The position numbers and the translations under genes are program-made. This document shows, in pieces, positions 25,042 through 33,070 of a DNA stretch of 57,912 nt; within the stretch, counting starts at the first letter, position 1, and the number at the start of each line of letters is the position of its first letter. The DNA comes from Mycolicibacter heraklionensis (GTDB lineage Bacteria > Actinomycetota > Actinomycetes > Mycobacteriales > Mycobacteriaceae). The DNA is taken from positions 1 through 57,912 of the forward strand of contig NZ_LDPO01000026.1 of the NCBI RefSeq assembly GCF_001021505.1, written 5' to 3'. The notes under the pieces are model-generated. The model made no database searches. It saw nothing but the letters and a program-made list of their open reading frames with translations, and had not been told where the DNA came from.

Positions 25042-27402
25042 CTAGCGCGCGACATCCCGGCGGTGCTTCGGTTCGCGGCCGGGCGGCTGCGTCGGGGTGG
25101 GCAGCAGCGGTTCACGCCGGCGGGCCGGCAGCGTCGTCGGCGACTGTGTGCTCAGTTCGATTTCCTCCCCGGCATGGTTGATCGTCAGCCGACCGTCGGG
25201 GCCGTCGCGCAGCGTGTAGGTGACCTCTTTGTGGTTGGCGTCTACCGTCACCCGAAAACCCCGCCAGCGCAACCGGAACCGTAGCCGTGAGATCCCGTCC
25301 GGCAGCGCGGGATCCAGTGACAGCACGCCGGCGTCGTCACGCAGGCCGCCGAACCCGGCCACCAGGGAGAGCCAGGTCCCGGCCAGCGCCGCCATATGCA
25401 GGCCGTCGCGGGTGTTGTCGTGCAGATCGCGCAGGTCGACGAACGCCGTCTCATAGGTGTAGTCGTGGGCCAACTCCAAGTGCCCCACCTCGGCGCACAT
25501 CACCGCCTGGGTGCACGCCGACAGCGACGAGTCCCGCACCGTGCGCCGCTCGTAGTAGTCGACGTTGCGCGCCTTCTGCTCGTCGGTGAACGCATGGCTG
25601 CGCCACTGCATGGCCAGCAGCAGATCGGCCTGCTTGACCACCTGAGCCGGATACAGCCGCACATAGGGTTCGTTGAGCAGCAGCGGGTAGGTGTTGCGGG
25701 TGTCGAAGTCCCATTCCGCGGCCGTGGTGAAACCGTCGCACTGCGGATGCACCCCGAGTTCCTCGTCGTAGGGGATGTGCGCCGCGTCGGCCGCATGTCG
25801 CCAGCCGGCCATCTCCTCGGTGGTGACCCCCAGCTCGTGGGCGGCATCGGGGTGGCGGGCACATGCCTCGGCGGCGGTATGCAGATTGTGGGCGGCCATC
25901 AGGTTGGTGAAGACGTTGTCCCGGACGATCGCGGTGTATTCGTCGGGGCCGGTGACCCCGTACAGGTGCCACACCCCGTGCCGGTCGTGGTGTCCCAGCG
26001 ACCGCCAGAGCCGCGCGGTCTCGATCAGCACCGCCAGCCCGCACTCCTGCTCCACGGTGGTGTCGCCGGTGACCACCCGGTACTGCTCGAACGCCGCCGC
26101 GATATCGGCGTTGATGTGCCAGGCCGCGGTGCCCGCCGGCCAGTACCCGGAGCACTCCTGGCCGCGGATCGTCCGCCAGGGGAAGGCCGCCCCGGACAGC
26201 CCCAGCTCGGTGGCACGCCCGCGCGCGAGATCGAGCGTGGTGGCCCGCCAGCGCAGCGCGTCGGCCGCGGCGTGCGGAGCGGTGTAGATCAGCACCGGCA
26301 GGATGAAACTCTCGCTGTCCCAGAAGGTATGGCCGTCATAACCGGTGCCGGTCAGACCCTTGCTGGGGATCGCGCGGCGTTCGGCGCGGGCACTGGCCTG
26401 CAGTAGGTGGAACAGTGCGAAGCGGACCGCCTGCTGGCAGTCCGGGTCGCCGTGGACCTCGACGTCGGCACCGTCCCAGAACTCGTCGAGGTAGGCCCGT
26501 TGGGCCTCCAGCAGCCCCTGCCAGCCGCTGTAGCGGGCGCCGGTCAGCGCAGCGATGGCCTGGTCGCGCAGCGCGGGCCGCGACCGTTCGCTGGACCACC
26601 CGTAGGCCAGGTACTTGACGATCCGCAGCTTTTGCCCGGGACGCAGGCCGCACACCACGGTGGTCGCCGCCACGTCCGGGATCGTCATGGTGTTGACCTG
26701 AACCCGGCCGGGTACGTCGACCTCGTGATCCATGGCCGCGGCCATCATCAGTTGGCTTGCGCGGGTGCGATGCACCAGCACCGCGCCGGTGTTGGTGTTC
26801 TCGCGTTCGACGGCCTCCAGCGGGTTCTCCAGGATCGCCGCAACCCGCGGGTCGTCGGAGGTCGGCGGCTGGTCCTCGTTGGCGACCAGCTCGGATTGCA
26901 CTGTCACACGGACGAATTCGTCGATGGCCTCGACGACGTATTCGATGGCCGCGACACTGCGGAGAGCCAGCGACACCAGCCGGGTCGAGTGCACTTTGAC
27001 CTGTTTTCCCGCCGGTGAGCGCCAGTGCACGCGGCGGGTCAGGGTGCCTGCCCGCATGTCGAGGATGCGCTCGTGGTCGATCAACTCGCCGTAGCGGACG
27101 TCCAACGGTTCGTCGTCGACCACCAGCCGGATGATCTTGCCGTTGGTCACGTCGACGACGGTCTGCCCGGCCTGCGGGTAGCCGAATCCGGACTCGGCAT
27201 GCGGCAGCGGACGCACCTCGTAGAACGAGTTCAGGTAGGTGCCGGGCAGACCGTACGGTTCGCCCTCGTCGAGGTTGCCGCGCAGGCCGATGTGTCCGTT
27301 GGACAGCGCGAACAGGGACTCGGTCTGCCCGAGCAGATCCAGGTCGAGGTGGGTTTCGCGAATCTGCCACGGTTCGATCGGAAAGTAATCGTCTGCGATC
27401 AT
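25042..27402 (-). CDS. Glycoside hydrolase family 65 protein (disaccharide phosphorylase-type)
   Basis: A 786-residue GH65 enzyme. The N-terminal super-sandwich begins with ETHLDLDLLGQTESLFALSNG, and the catalytic barrel holds TFWDSESFILPVL, FPWRT and YGVTGPDEYTAIVRDNVFTN, where the Glu of GPDEY is the probable general acid. Family members phosphorolyse maltose, trehalose or kojibiose to glucose and beta-glucose 1-phosphate; the acceptor preference cannot be told here. It is the second gene of an operon with a beta-phosphoglucomutase and is convergent with the TetR gene. It corresponds to Rv3401 in M. tuberculosis. Confidence 0.93.
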   Translation of the reverse strand: MIADDYFPIEPWQIRETHLDLDLLGQTESLFALSNGHIGLRGNLDEGEPYGLPGTYLNSFYEVRPLPHAESGFGYPQAGQTVVDVTNGKIIRLVVDDEPLDVRYGELIDHERILDMRAGTLTRRVHWRSPAGKQVKVHSTRLVSLALRSVAAIEYVVEAIDEFVRVTVQSELVANEDQPPTSDDPRVAAILENPLEAVERENTNTGAVLVHRTRASQLMMAAAMDHEVDVPGRVQVNTMTIPDVAATTVVCGLRPGQKLRIVKYLAYGWSSERSRPALRDQAIAALTGARYSGWQGLLEAQRAYLDEFWDGADVEVHGDPDCQQAVRFALFHLLQASARAERRAIPSKGLTGTGYDGHTFWDSESFILPVLIYTAPHAAADALRWRATTLDLARGRATELGLSGAAFPWRTIRGQECSGYWPAGTAAWHINADIAAAFEQYRVVTGDTTVEQECGLAVLIETARLWRSLGHHDRHGVWHLYGVTGPDEYTAIVRDNVFTNLMAAHNLHTAAEACARHPDAAHELGVTTEEMAGWRHAADAAHIPYDEELGVHPQCDGFTTAAEWDFDTRNTYPLLLNEPYVRLYPAQVVKQADLLLAMQWRSHAFTDEQKARNVDYYERRTVRDSSLSACTQAVMCAEVGHLELAHDYTYETAFVDLRDLHDNTRDGLHMAALAGTWLSLVAGFGGLRDDAGVLSLDPALPDGISRLRFRLRWRGFRVTVDANHKEVTYTLRDGPDGRLTINHAGEEIELSTQSPTTLPARRREPLLPTPTQPPGREPKHRRDVAR

Positions 27403-27412
27403 TGGCCCGCTT

Positions 27413-28147
27413 TCACAACAGTTCCTCCAGATCGGTGACGACGACGTCGGCGCCGTGGCTCAGCAGGTCATCGCGCTGGCCCACCCGGTCGACGCCCACC
27501 ACGAAGCCGAACCCGCCGGCTCGACCGGCCGCCACGCCTGCGAGCGCATCCTCGAACACTGCGGCCGCGGCGGGGGCGACACCGAGCAGCTGCGCCGCCC
27601 GCAGGAACGAATCCGGTGCGGGCTTGCCCGCGATGTGTTCGGTGCGCAGCGTCACGCCGTCGACTCGCTCGCCGATGAACTTGTCCAGACCGGTGCGCGC
27701 CAGGACTTCACCGGCGTTGGCGCTGGCCGACACCACCGCGGTGGCCAGGCCGGCGCCGGTGACCGCCGCCAGGTAGCGCCGGGACCCCTCGAACACCTCC
27801 ACCCCGTCGGCCTGCAGTGTCACCTGGAACGCCTGGTTCTTGCGGTTGCCCAGACCGTGCACGGTTTCGGCGTCGGGCGGGTCGTCGTCGGCACCGTCGG
27901 GCAGCGTGATGCCGCGGCTGGCCAGAAATGAGCGCACCCCGTCGTCGCGTTTCCGGCCGTCGACGAAGCGCCGGTAATCGTCTTCCGGGTCGAACGGCAC
28001 GAACGGTTCGCCGGTGAGTTCGGCGCGCGCCGACAGGTAGGCATCGAACATGGCCTTCCAGGCGCGAGTGTGCACGCTTGCGGTGTCAGTGAGCACTCCG
28101 TCGAGGTCGAACAGGCAGGCACGCACCGTTTCGGGCAGACCCAGCAC
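27413..28147 (-). CDS. Beta-phosphoglucomutase family HAD phosphatase
   Basis: A 244-residue HAD-superfamily enzyme. Motif I is FDLDGVLTDTASVH, with the nucleophile aspartate and the acid-base aspartate; motif III is GKPAPDSFL, and motif IV is VFEDALAGVAAG. The Arg and Lys that select phosphoglucose are in NRKNQAF. It would convert beta-glucose 1-phosphate from the neighbouring GH65 enzyme to glucose 6-phosphate. AGAAGGAGAAC precedes the ATG. The spacing to the GH65 start is only ten bases, so the two are co-translated. Confidence 0.93.
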   Translation of the reverse strand: MLGLPETVRACLFDLDGVLTDTASVHTRAWKAMFDAYLSARAELTGEPFVPFDPEDDYRRFVDGRKRDDGVRSFLASRGITLPDGADDDPPDAETVHGLGNRKNQAFQVTLQADGVEVFEGSRRYLAAVTGAGLATAVVSASANAGEVLARTGLDKFIGERVDGVTLRTEHIAGKPAPDSFLRAAQLLGVAPAAAAVFEDALAGVAAGRAGGFGFVVGVDRVGQRDDLLSHGADVVVTDLEELL

Positions 28148-28223
28148 ATGTTCTCCTTCTTCTGGGGCGGTGTGCCTCTACTTCACCATGCCCGCCGTTG
28201 GTCCGGCCGACTTTTGCCGCCAC

Positions 28224-28229
28224 TAGACT
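28224..28229 (+). promoter_or_regulatory. -10 element placing the guaA start as leaderless
   Basis: TAGACT is a close match to the mycobacterial -10 sequence TANNNT. The guaA GTG begins seven bases after its last base, the usual distance to the transcription start, so the message would have little or no leader. Confidence 0.55.
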
Positions 28230-28236
28230 CTTTGCG

Positions 28237-29790
28237 GTGTCGTCACCATCGTCTCGCCCCGTCTTGGTCATCGACTTCGGCGCGCAGTACGCCCAATTGA
28301 TCGCCCGCCGGGTCCGCGAGGCACGGGTGTTCTCCGAGGTGGTCCCGCACACCGCGACCGTCGAAGAGATCAAAGCCCGTGATCCACTGGCGATCGTGCT
28401 GTCCGGCGGGCCGGCCAGCGTCTACGCCGAGGGCGCCCCGCGGCTCGATCCGGCGCTGTTCGACCTCGACATTCCGGTGTTCGGCATCTGCTACGGCTTC
28501 CAGGCCATGGCCGCCGCGCTCGGCGGCACCGTCGAGCACACCGGGACCAGTGAGTACGGCCGCACCGAACTGACGGTGACCGGCGGAGAACTCCACTCGG
28601 GCCTGCCGGGCACCCAGCCGGTGTGGATGAGCCACGGCGACGCCGTGACCGTTGCGCCGGACGGGTTCACCGTGGTGGCCGGCACCGCGGGTGCCCCGGT
28701 GGCCGCGTTCGAGAACCGCGCCCGCCGGCTGGCCGGGGTGCAGTACCACCCCGAGGTGATCCACACCCCCTACGGGCAGCGGGTGCTCAGCCGGTTCCTG
28801 CATGAGTTCGCCGGCATCGACGCCGCCTGGACGCCCGCCAGCATCGCCGAGGCGCTGATCGAGCAGGTGCGCGAACAGATCGGCGACGGCCACGCCATCT
28901 GCGGACTGTCCGGCGGCGTGGACTCCGCGGTGGCCGCGGCGCTGGTGCAGCGCGCCATCGGTGACCGGCTGACGTGTGTGTTCGTCGACCATGGGCTGCT
29001 GCGCGCCGGGGAACGCGAGCAGGTGCAGAACGACTTCGTCTCCGCCACCGGCGCGAAGCTGGTCACTGTAGACGCCGAAGCGGTCTTCCTCGACGCGCTG
29101 TCGGGGGTGTCCGATCCCGAGGGCAAACGAAAGATCATCGGGCGCCAGTTCATCCGGGCTTTCGAGGGTGCGGTGCGAGACACCTTGGGAGACCACGATG
29201 TCGAGTTCCTGGTGCAGGGCACGCTGTATCCGGACGTGGTGGAATCCGGTGGGGGCGCCGGCACCGCGAACATCAAGAGTCACCACAACGTCGGCGGGTT
29301 GCCCGACGACCTGAAGTTCAGCCTCGTCGAACCGCTGCGGCTGCTGTTCAAAGACGAGGTGCGCGCGGTCGGGCGCGAGTTGGGACTGCCGGAGGAGATC
29401 GTTGCCCGCCAACCGTTCCCGGGCCCCGGGCTGGGCATCCGGATCGTCGGCGAGGTCACCGGCCCGCGGCTGGCGACGCTGCGTCAGGCCGACGCGATAG
29501 CCCGCGAGGAGTTGACCGCAGCCGGTCTGGACCACCAGATCTGGCAGTGCCCGGTGGTGCTGCTGGCCGATGTCCGGTCGGTGGGTGTGCAGGGCGACGG
29601 CCGCACCTACGGCCATCCGGTCGTGCTGCGGCCGGTGTCCAGTGAGGACGCCATGACCGCCGACTGGACCCGGGTGCCCTACGAAGTGCTGGAGCGGATC
29701 TCAACTCGGATAACCAATGAGGTTCCCGAGGTCAACCGCGTAGTGTTGGATGTCACCAGCAAACCACCCGGCACTATTGAGTGGGAGTAG
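28237..29790 (+). CDS. guaA: GMP synthase (glutamine-hydrolysing)
   Basis: Makes GMP from XMP, ATP and glutamine; two domains are fused in one chain of about 517 residues. The glutaminase domain has VLSGGPASVY, the nucleophile cysteine in FGICYGFQAMA and YHPEVIHTPYG. The ATP pyrophosphatase domain has the P-loop GLSGGVDSAVAAAL near residue 220, followed by ADVRSVGVQGDGRTY. The GTG at 28237 gives the best agreement with the family start; the frame is open to 28198. It is the third purine gene in this window, after guaB2 and guaB3. The stop lies five bases before the next start. Confidence 0.95.
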   Translation: MSSPSSRPVLVIDFGAQYAQLIARRVREARVFSEVVPHTATVEEIKARDPLAIVLSGGPASVYAEGAPRLDPALFDLDIPVFGICYGFQAMAAALGGTVEHTGTSEYGRTELTVTGGELHSGLPGTQPVWMSHGDAVTVAPDGFTVVAGTAGAPVAAFENRARRLAGVQYHPEVIHTPYGQRVLSRFLHEFAGIDAAWTPASIAEALIEQVREQIGDGHAICGLSGGVDSAVAAALVQRAIGDRLTCVFVDHGLLRAGEREQVQNDFVSATGAKLVTVDAEAVFLDALSGVSDPEGKRKIIGRQFIRAFEGAVRDTLGDHDVEFLVQGTLYPDVVESGGGAGTANIKSHHNVGGLPDDLKFSLVEPLRLLFKDEVRAVGRELGLPEEIVARQPFPGPGLGIRIVGEVTGPRLATLRQADAIAREELTAAGLDHQIWQCPVVLLADVRSVGVQGDGRTYGHPVVLRPVSSEDAMTADWTRVPYEVLERISTRITNEVPEVNRVVLDVTSKPPGTIEWE

Positions 29791-29795
29791 TCACG

Positions 29796-30710
29796 ATGAT
29801 CGCTGCGCTTTCGGCGGCCGACGTTGCGCGTCGCGAATTCTGGGCGCAACTGTGCCCGGGGATGTCGATAGAAGCCGGGGGCGCCCGCCCATCGGCGGCG
29901 GTCGGCGAGCTCGATACCCAGCTGGCCAACTTGAAGCGCGAGGGCTACGTCCAGGTCCCCGACGCCTTCCCGGAAGCGGTCGTCGCCCCCATTCGCACGG
30001 GTGTGTCGACGCTGTACCAACGAGGAATCCCGCTGGCTTTCGCCTTCGTCTACGACGAGTTGTGGCTGGCTTTCCAGGGACTTTCGGAGTTCCTCGCCAG
30101 CGTGATGGGTGAGGGCTATCGGGCGTTGCCCGACTTCTGGGTCTGGCACGTCAACCCCAGCGACAACTCCATCGGCTGGGGACCACATCGGGACAAGTTG
30201 ATCAACACCCTCGACGGCGACAACTCGCCCCGGACACTGACCGTGTGGCTCCCGTTCACCGATGCCACCACGCTCAACGGATGCATGTACATGCTGCCCG
30301 CCCATCTCGATGATCGTTTTGTTCAGCGGCGATGGGACGGGCCGGACAACGCGATCGTCCACAATCTGCAGGACATTCGGGCGCTGCCCGCCACGGCCGG
30401 CACCATGTTCGCCTGGAACCAGGCAGTGCTGCATTGGGGTGGGCGCGGCAGCCGCCTGGGAGCCGCGCCGCGGATCAGCGCCGCTTTCGAGTTTCAGCGC
30501 TCCGACTGCGCCCCGTTCAACAGCCCGTTGCTGGATCCGGGCCGTACGCCGACGTTCACCGAGCGGCTCGGGCTGATCGGCAAACAGGTGCTGCAATATC
30601 GCCACATGTATCCGCTGTCCGCTGAGATCGAGGCTATCGCCACTGTGCTCGCGGAGCGGTACATGCCTGAGGTGGCCGCCTCGATGGGGGTTGCCGCCGC
30701 GGCGCTCTGA
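29796..30710 (+). CDS. Phytanoyl-CoA dioxygenase-like Fe(II)/2OG oxygenase
   Basis: A 304-residue protein resembling the PhyH family. The metal triad appears as the His and Asp of GPHRDKLINTL and the distal histidine in AVLHWGG, with an arginine likely to bind 2-oxoglutarate in APRISAAFEF. Substrates of bacterial members range from acyl-CoA chains to secondary metabolites, and this one is not recognised. The ATG at 29796 follows TGGGAG; it starts five bases after the guaA stop, so it may be co-transcribed with guaA. It converges on the TetR gene ending at 30725. Confidence 0.82.
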   Translation: MIAALSAADVARREFWAQLCPGMSIEAGGARPSAAVGELDTQLANLKREGYVQVPDAFPEAVVAPIRTGVSTLYQRGIPLAFAFVYDELWLAFQGLSEFLASVMGEGYRALPDFWVWHVNPSDNSIGWGPHRDKLINTLDGDNSPRTLTVWLPFTDATTLNGCMYMLPAHLDDRFVQRRWDGPDNAIVHNLQDIRALPATAGTMFAWNQAVLHWGGRGSRLGAAPRISAAFEFQRSDCAPFNSPLLDPGRTPTFTERLGLIGKQVLQYRHMYPLSAEIEAIATVLAERYMPEVAASMGVAAAAL

Positions 30711-30724
30711 CGGGCGTGCTGTCC

Positions 30725-31327
30725 CTACACCGGCATGCTGCGCAGCGCCGCGGGAAGACTGGGCAGGAAATGCACGGTCGCGAACGTGCGGATGTCTTCG
30801 ACGGAATCCAGCGGGTCGCGCGACGGCAATAACAGTGCCATCGCCGCGTATCGCAGGATGGTGTCGGCCAATTCGGTGACCACCTGCGGGCCGATGCGCT
30901 CGGCGAACCCGGCCGGGAAGATCACCTGCAGGGCTTCGGACATCCGGTCCACGATCGCACCGTAGTGCTGTCGGGAGAGCTCCAGCGCCAGCGCCGGCTC
31001 ATCGGTGATCATCCGGTTGAGCACTCGATGCCGGCGGAACTGCATGATCGCGGAGGTGAATGCCTCGACATAGTAGTTCGACTGGGCGCCAGAGTTTTTC
31101 AGCTCGGCGGCGATATCGGCGTAGAGCGCGGCGTTCTCCCGGTCGATGACCGCGGCGACCAGCTCGTCGCGGCCGGCGAACCGGCGGTAGATGGTGGTGC
31201 GGCTGACTCCGGCGCGGCGAGCGACGTCGTCGAGCGCGACCCGCCGGAAGCCGTGCTGCTCGAACTCGACGACCGCGGCATCGAGGATGGCGGTGGTCGC
31301 CGGGTCAGACCCGGGTGTAGCCGGCAT
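30725..31327 (-). CDS. TetR-family regulator
   Basis: A 200-residue TetR regulator. The helix-turn-helix is VALDDVARRAGVSRTTIYRR near residues 33-52, preceded by ILDAAVVEFEQHGFRR. The remaining part is helical and hydrophobic, fitting a lipid-like ligand. Its start overlaps the 3' end of the MpaB gene by 23 bases, so it is probably co-transcribed with it and may control it. The ATG at 31327 is chosen because the open frame further upstream is the out-of-frame shadow of the MpaB gene. Confidence 0.88.
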   Translation of the reverse strand: MPATPGSDPATTAILDAAVVEFEQHGFRRVALDDVARRAGVSRTTIYRRFAGRDELVAAVIDRENAALYADIAAELKNSGAQSNYYVEAFTSAIMQFRRHRVLNRMITDEPALALELSRQHYGAIVDRMSEALQVIFPAGFAERIGPQVVTELADTILRYAAMALLLPSRDPLDSVEDIRTFATVHFLPSLPAALRSMPV

Positions 31328-32159
31328 AGGCGAATTTGTTGTAGCGCAGTCGCATCGGCAAATGATCCCACGCCCAGTTGACCGGCCGTGACCGGCAGAC
31401 CGCGGCGAACCGCTGATAGCGCCGTTCCTGTCGATCACTCCATGGCAGACCCAGTTGGGCGCGGGTGCTCGGCGGCATGCCGCCGGTGGTGAGAAACGCC
31501 GCGAGCGGATTGAAGACTGTCGCGATCGCCCGCCACAGCGTCGGCGGCACCCCCTTGGGGCAGGGGAAGCCCTTGGTGACATAGCCGACGCCGTACTTGG
31601 CGGTCGGGTGGTCGACGAGAACCTTGTCCAGCATCCGATTCCAGTAGCGCTCGAACTCGGCGTAGTCGGCCGGCATCGCCCGGTCGCTGACACCGTAGCG
31701 GCGATACCAGGTCTTCGATTCGAGGTAGATCCGCTCCTTCTCGGCGGGGGTCAGCCGCTTGACGAAGGTGTCGGCGAAGTACAGCACCTGCTCGACGAAG
31801 GTGGCGTGCGCCCAGAAGTAGGTCTCGGGATCCAGGGCGTGGTACCGGTTTCCGTCCGGCATCGTGCCCTTGATGTTGACGTGGAAGTCGCGCACCTGTT
31901 GGCCGGGGTTGTCGGACTCGGCGCCGTAGACGGTCATGAAGATCGGCGGCAGCGAACGTTTGACGCGGGCGGCGGTGTCGGTGAAGAACACCGAGTGGTC
32001 CAGCACGCCCTGGCCGAGCTCGGCGAGCATGTTCTGCAGCACGGCGGGCCGCGGCCCGATCAAGAACATCCGGTTGTCGCCGAAGTAGCGCCATACCAGG
32101 GACTGCGGTCCCAACGGGAGCACATCGGTAGCCGCGTCGGTCTCCACGGACTGGGTCAT
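31305..32159 (-). CDS. Oxygenase MpaB family protein (DUF2236)
   Basis: About 284 residues. It shows the conserved early histidine region with LDHSVFFTDTAARVKRSL, WAHATFVEQVLYFADTFV, and a C-terminal PVNWAWDHLPMRLRY. Members of this family are thought to be heme-dependent oxygenases related to latex-clearing protein, but few are characterised and the substrate is unknown. The ATG at 32159 is the one that preserves the domain. Upstream bases contain ACAGT and ACTGT arms separated by about 14 bases (near 32166-32187), a weak operator candidate. Confidence 0.84.
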   Translation of the reverse strand: MTQSVETDAATDVLPLGPQSLVWRYFGDNRMFLIGPRPAVLQNMLAELGQGVLDHSVFFTDTAARVKRSLPPIFMTVYGAESDNPGQQVRDFHVNIKGTMPDGNRYHALDPETYFWAHATFVEQVLYFADTFVKRLTPAEKERIYLESKTWYRRYGVSDRAMPADYAEFERYWNRMLDKVLVDHPTAKYGVGYVTKGFPCPKGVPPTLWRAIATVFNPLAAFLTTGGMPPSTRAQLGLPWSDRQERRYQRFAAVCRSRPVNWAWDHLPMRLRYNKFAYAGYTRV

Positions 32160-32310
32160 GCGGAACAGTGTTACATATTTTGAACTGTGTACCAACCCTT
32201 CGGTCTGGCGGCCTTTGGCGCGGTGCTGATGGGGCGCGCGAGGCCGTTGTTGCGCCGCCGGGAGATCCGGCTTGACGGTTGTCGGTGGGGGAGTGTTCAC
32301 TCGGGGTCAA

Positions 32311-32326
32311 TCGAACATAGTTTCGA
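32311..32326. promoter_or_regulatory. LexA (SOS) box upstream of imuA'
   Basis: TCGAAC-ATAG-TTTCGA matches the mycobacterial LexA operator TCGAAC(N4)GTTCGA at all but one of twelve defined positions. A possible -10, TAGTTT at 32318-32323, lies within the operator. The start codon of imuA' is 28 bases after the end of the box, with GGAGG at 32345-32349. Confidence 0.87.
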
Positions 32327-32354
32327 ACATATGCGAGTTTTTCCGGAGGCGATC

Positions 32355-33059
32355 ATGACGGCGGCGGTGGACTTGGGGCAACGTCATAACTCCGGAGGAA
32401 ATCGCGCCGACCAGCTGGAACAGCTGCGTCGGCAGATGGCGGCAGTGTCGGGCAAGGTGGGTGCGGGCCGGCGGGGGTCCGCACCGTCGGCCGCGGCGGC
32501 CCCGGTTTTCGAGGCAGCGCTGCCGGTCCCGTCGCTGCTGGCCGGGGTGTTGCCCGCCGGACTGCCGCGCGGCACGGTGGCGGTGCTCTCGGGGGCCCGC
32601 TCACTGATGCTGAACATGGTGGCCACGGTGACGGCGGCCGGCGGCAACACGGCCATCGTCGGTCAACCGGACCTCGGGCTGCTGGCCGCCTCCGAGATGG
32701 GCGCCGACCTGAGCCGGCTCGCGGTGATCCCCGACCCCGGCAACGACCCGGTGGAGGTGGCCACGGTGCTGATGGACGGCATGGACCTGGTGGTGCTCGG
32801 CCTGGGCGGCCGATCGGTGCCGCCGGCGCGCACCCGGGTGGTGCTGGCCCGCGCCCGCCACCGTGGCTGCGCCCTGCTGGTCTCCGGCGGCACCTGGCAG
32901 GGCACGGCGCTGCAGCTGGACGCCCGGGTGAGCGGCTACGAGACCATAGGCGACAAGATGACGGGCTGCGGCGCCATCTCCGGCTTTGGGCGGATCGGCG
33001 CGGTGCGGCTCGAGGTGCGGGCCGCCGGACGCGCGGCCGGGCGAACCAGAGCCGGGTAG
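32355..33059 (+). CDS. imuA': ImuA' mutagenesis accessory protein
   Basis: Accessory factor of the SOS-induced DnaE2 mutasome, 234 residues. It has a RecA-like layout (GVLPAGLPRGTVAVLSG followed by a hydrophobic strand and GMDLVVLGLGGRSVPP) but the P-loop has lost the lysine and ends in ARSLMLN. By analogy it links to ImuB and is needed for damage-induced mutagenesis. GGAGG precedes the ATG at 32355; the frame extends further upstream but would cross the LexA box. It corresponds to Rv3395c. It lies 11 bases before imuB. Confidence 0.9.
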   Translation: MTAAVDLGQRHNSGGNRADQLEQLRRQMAAVSGKVGAGRRGSAPSAAAAPVFEAALPVPSLLAGVLPAGLPRGTVAVLSGARSLMLNMVATVTAAGGNTAIVGQPDLGLLAASEMGADLSRLAVIPDPGNDPVEVATVLMDGMDLVVLGLGGRSVPPARTRVVLARARHRGCALLVSGGTWQGTALQLDARVSGYETIGDKMTGCGAISGFGRIGAVRLEVRAAGRAAGRTRAG

Positions 33060-33070
33060 CGAGCCTTCTC

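Noticed and set aside
32160..32190. ACAGT and ACTGT arms upstream of the MpaB gene as a TetR operator
   Set aside because: The arms are only five bases with a wide spacer, too weak to call; noted in the gene entry only.
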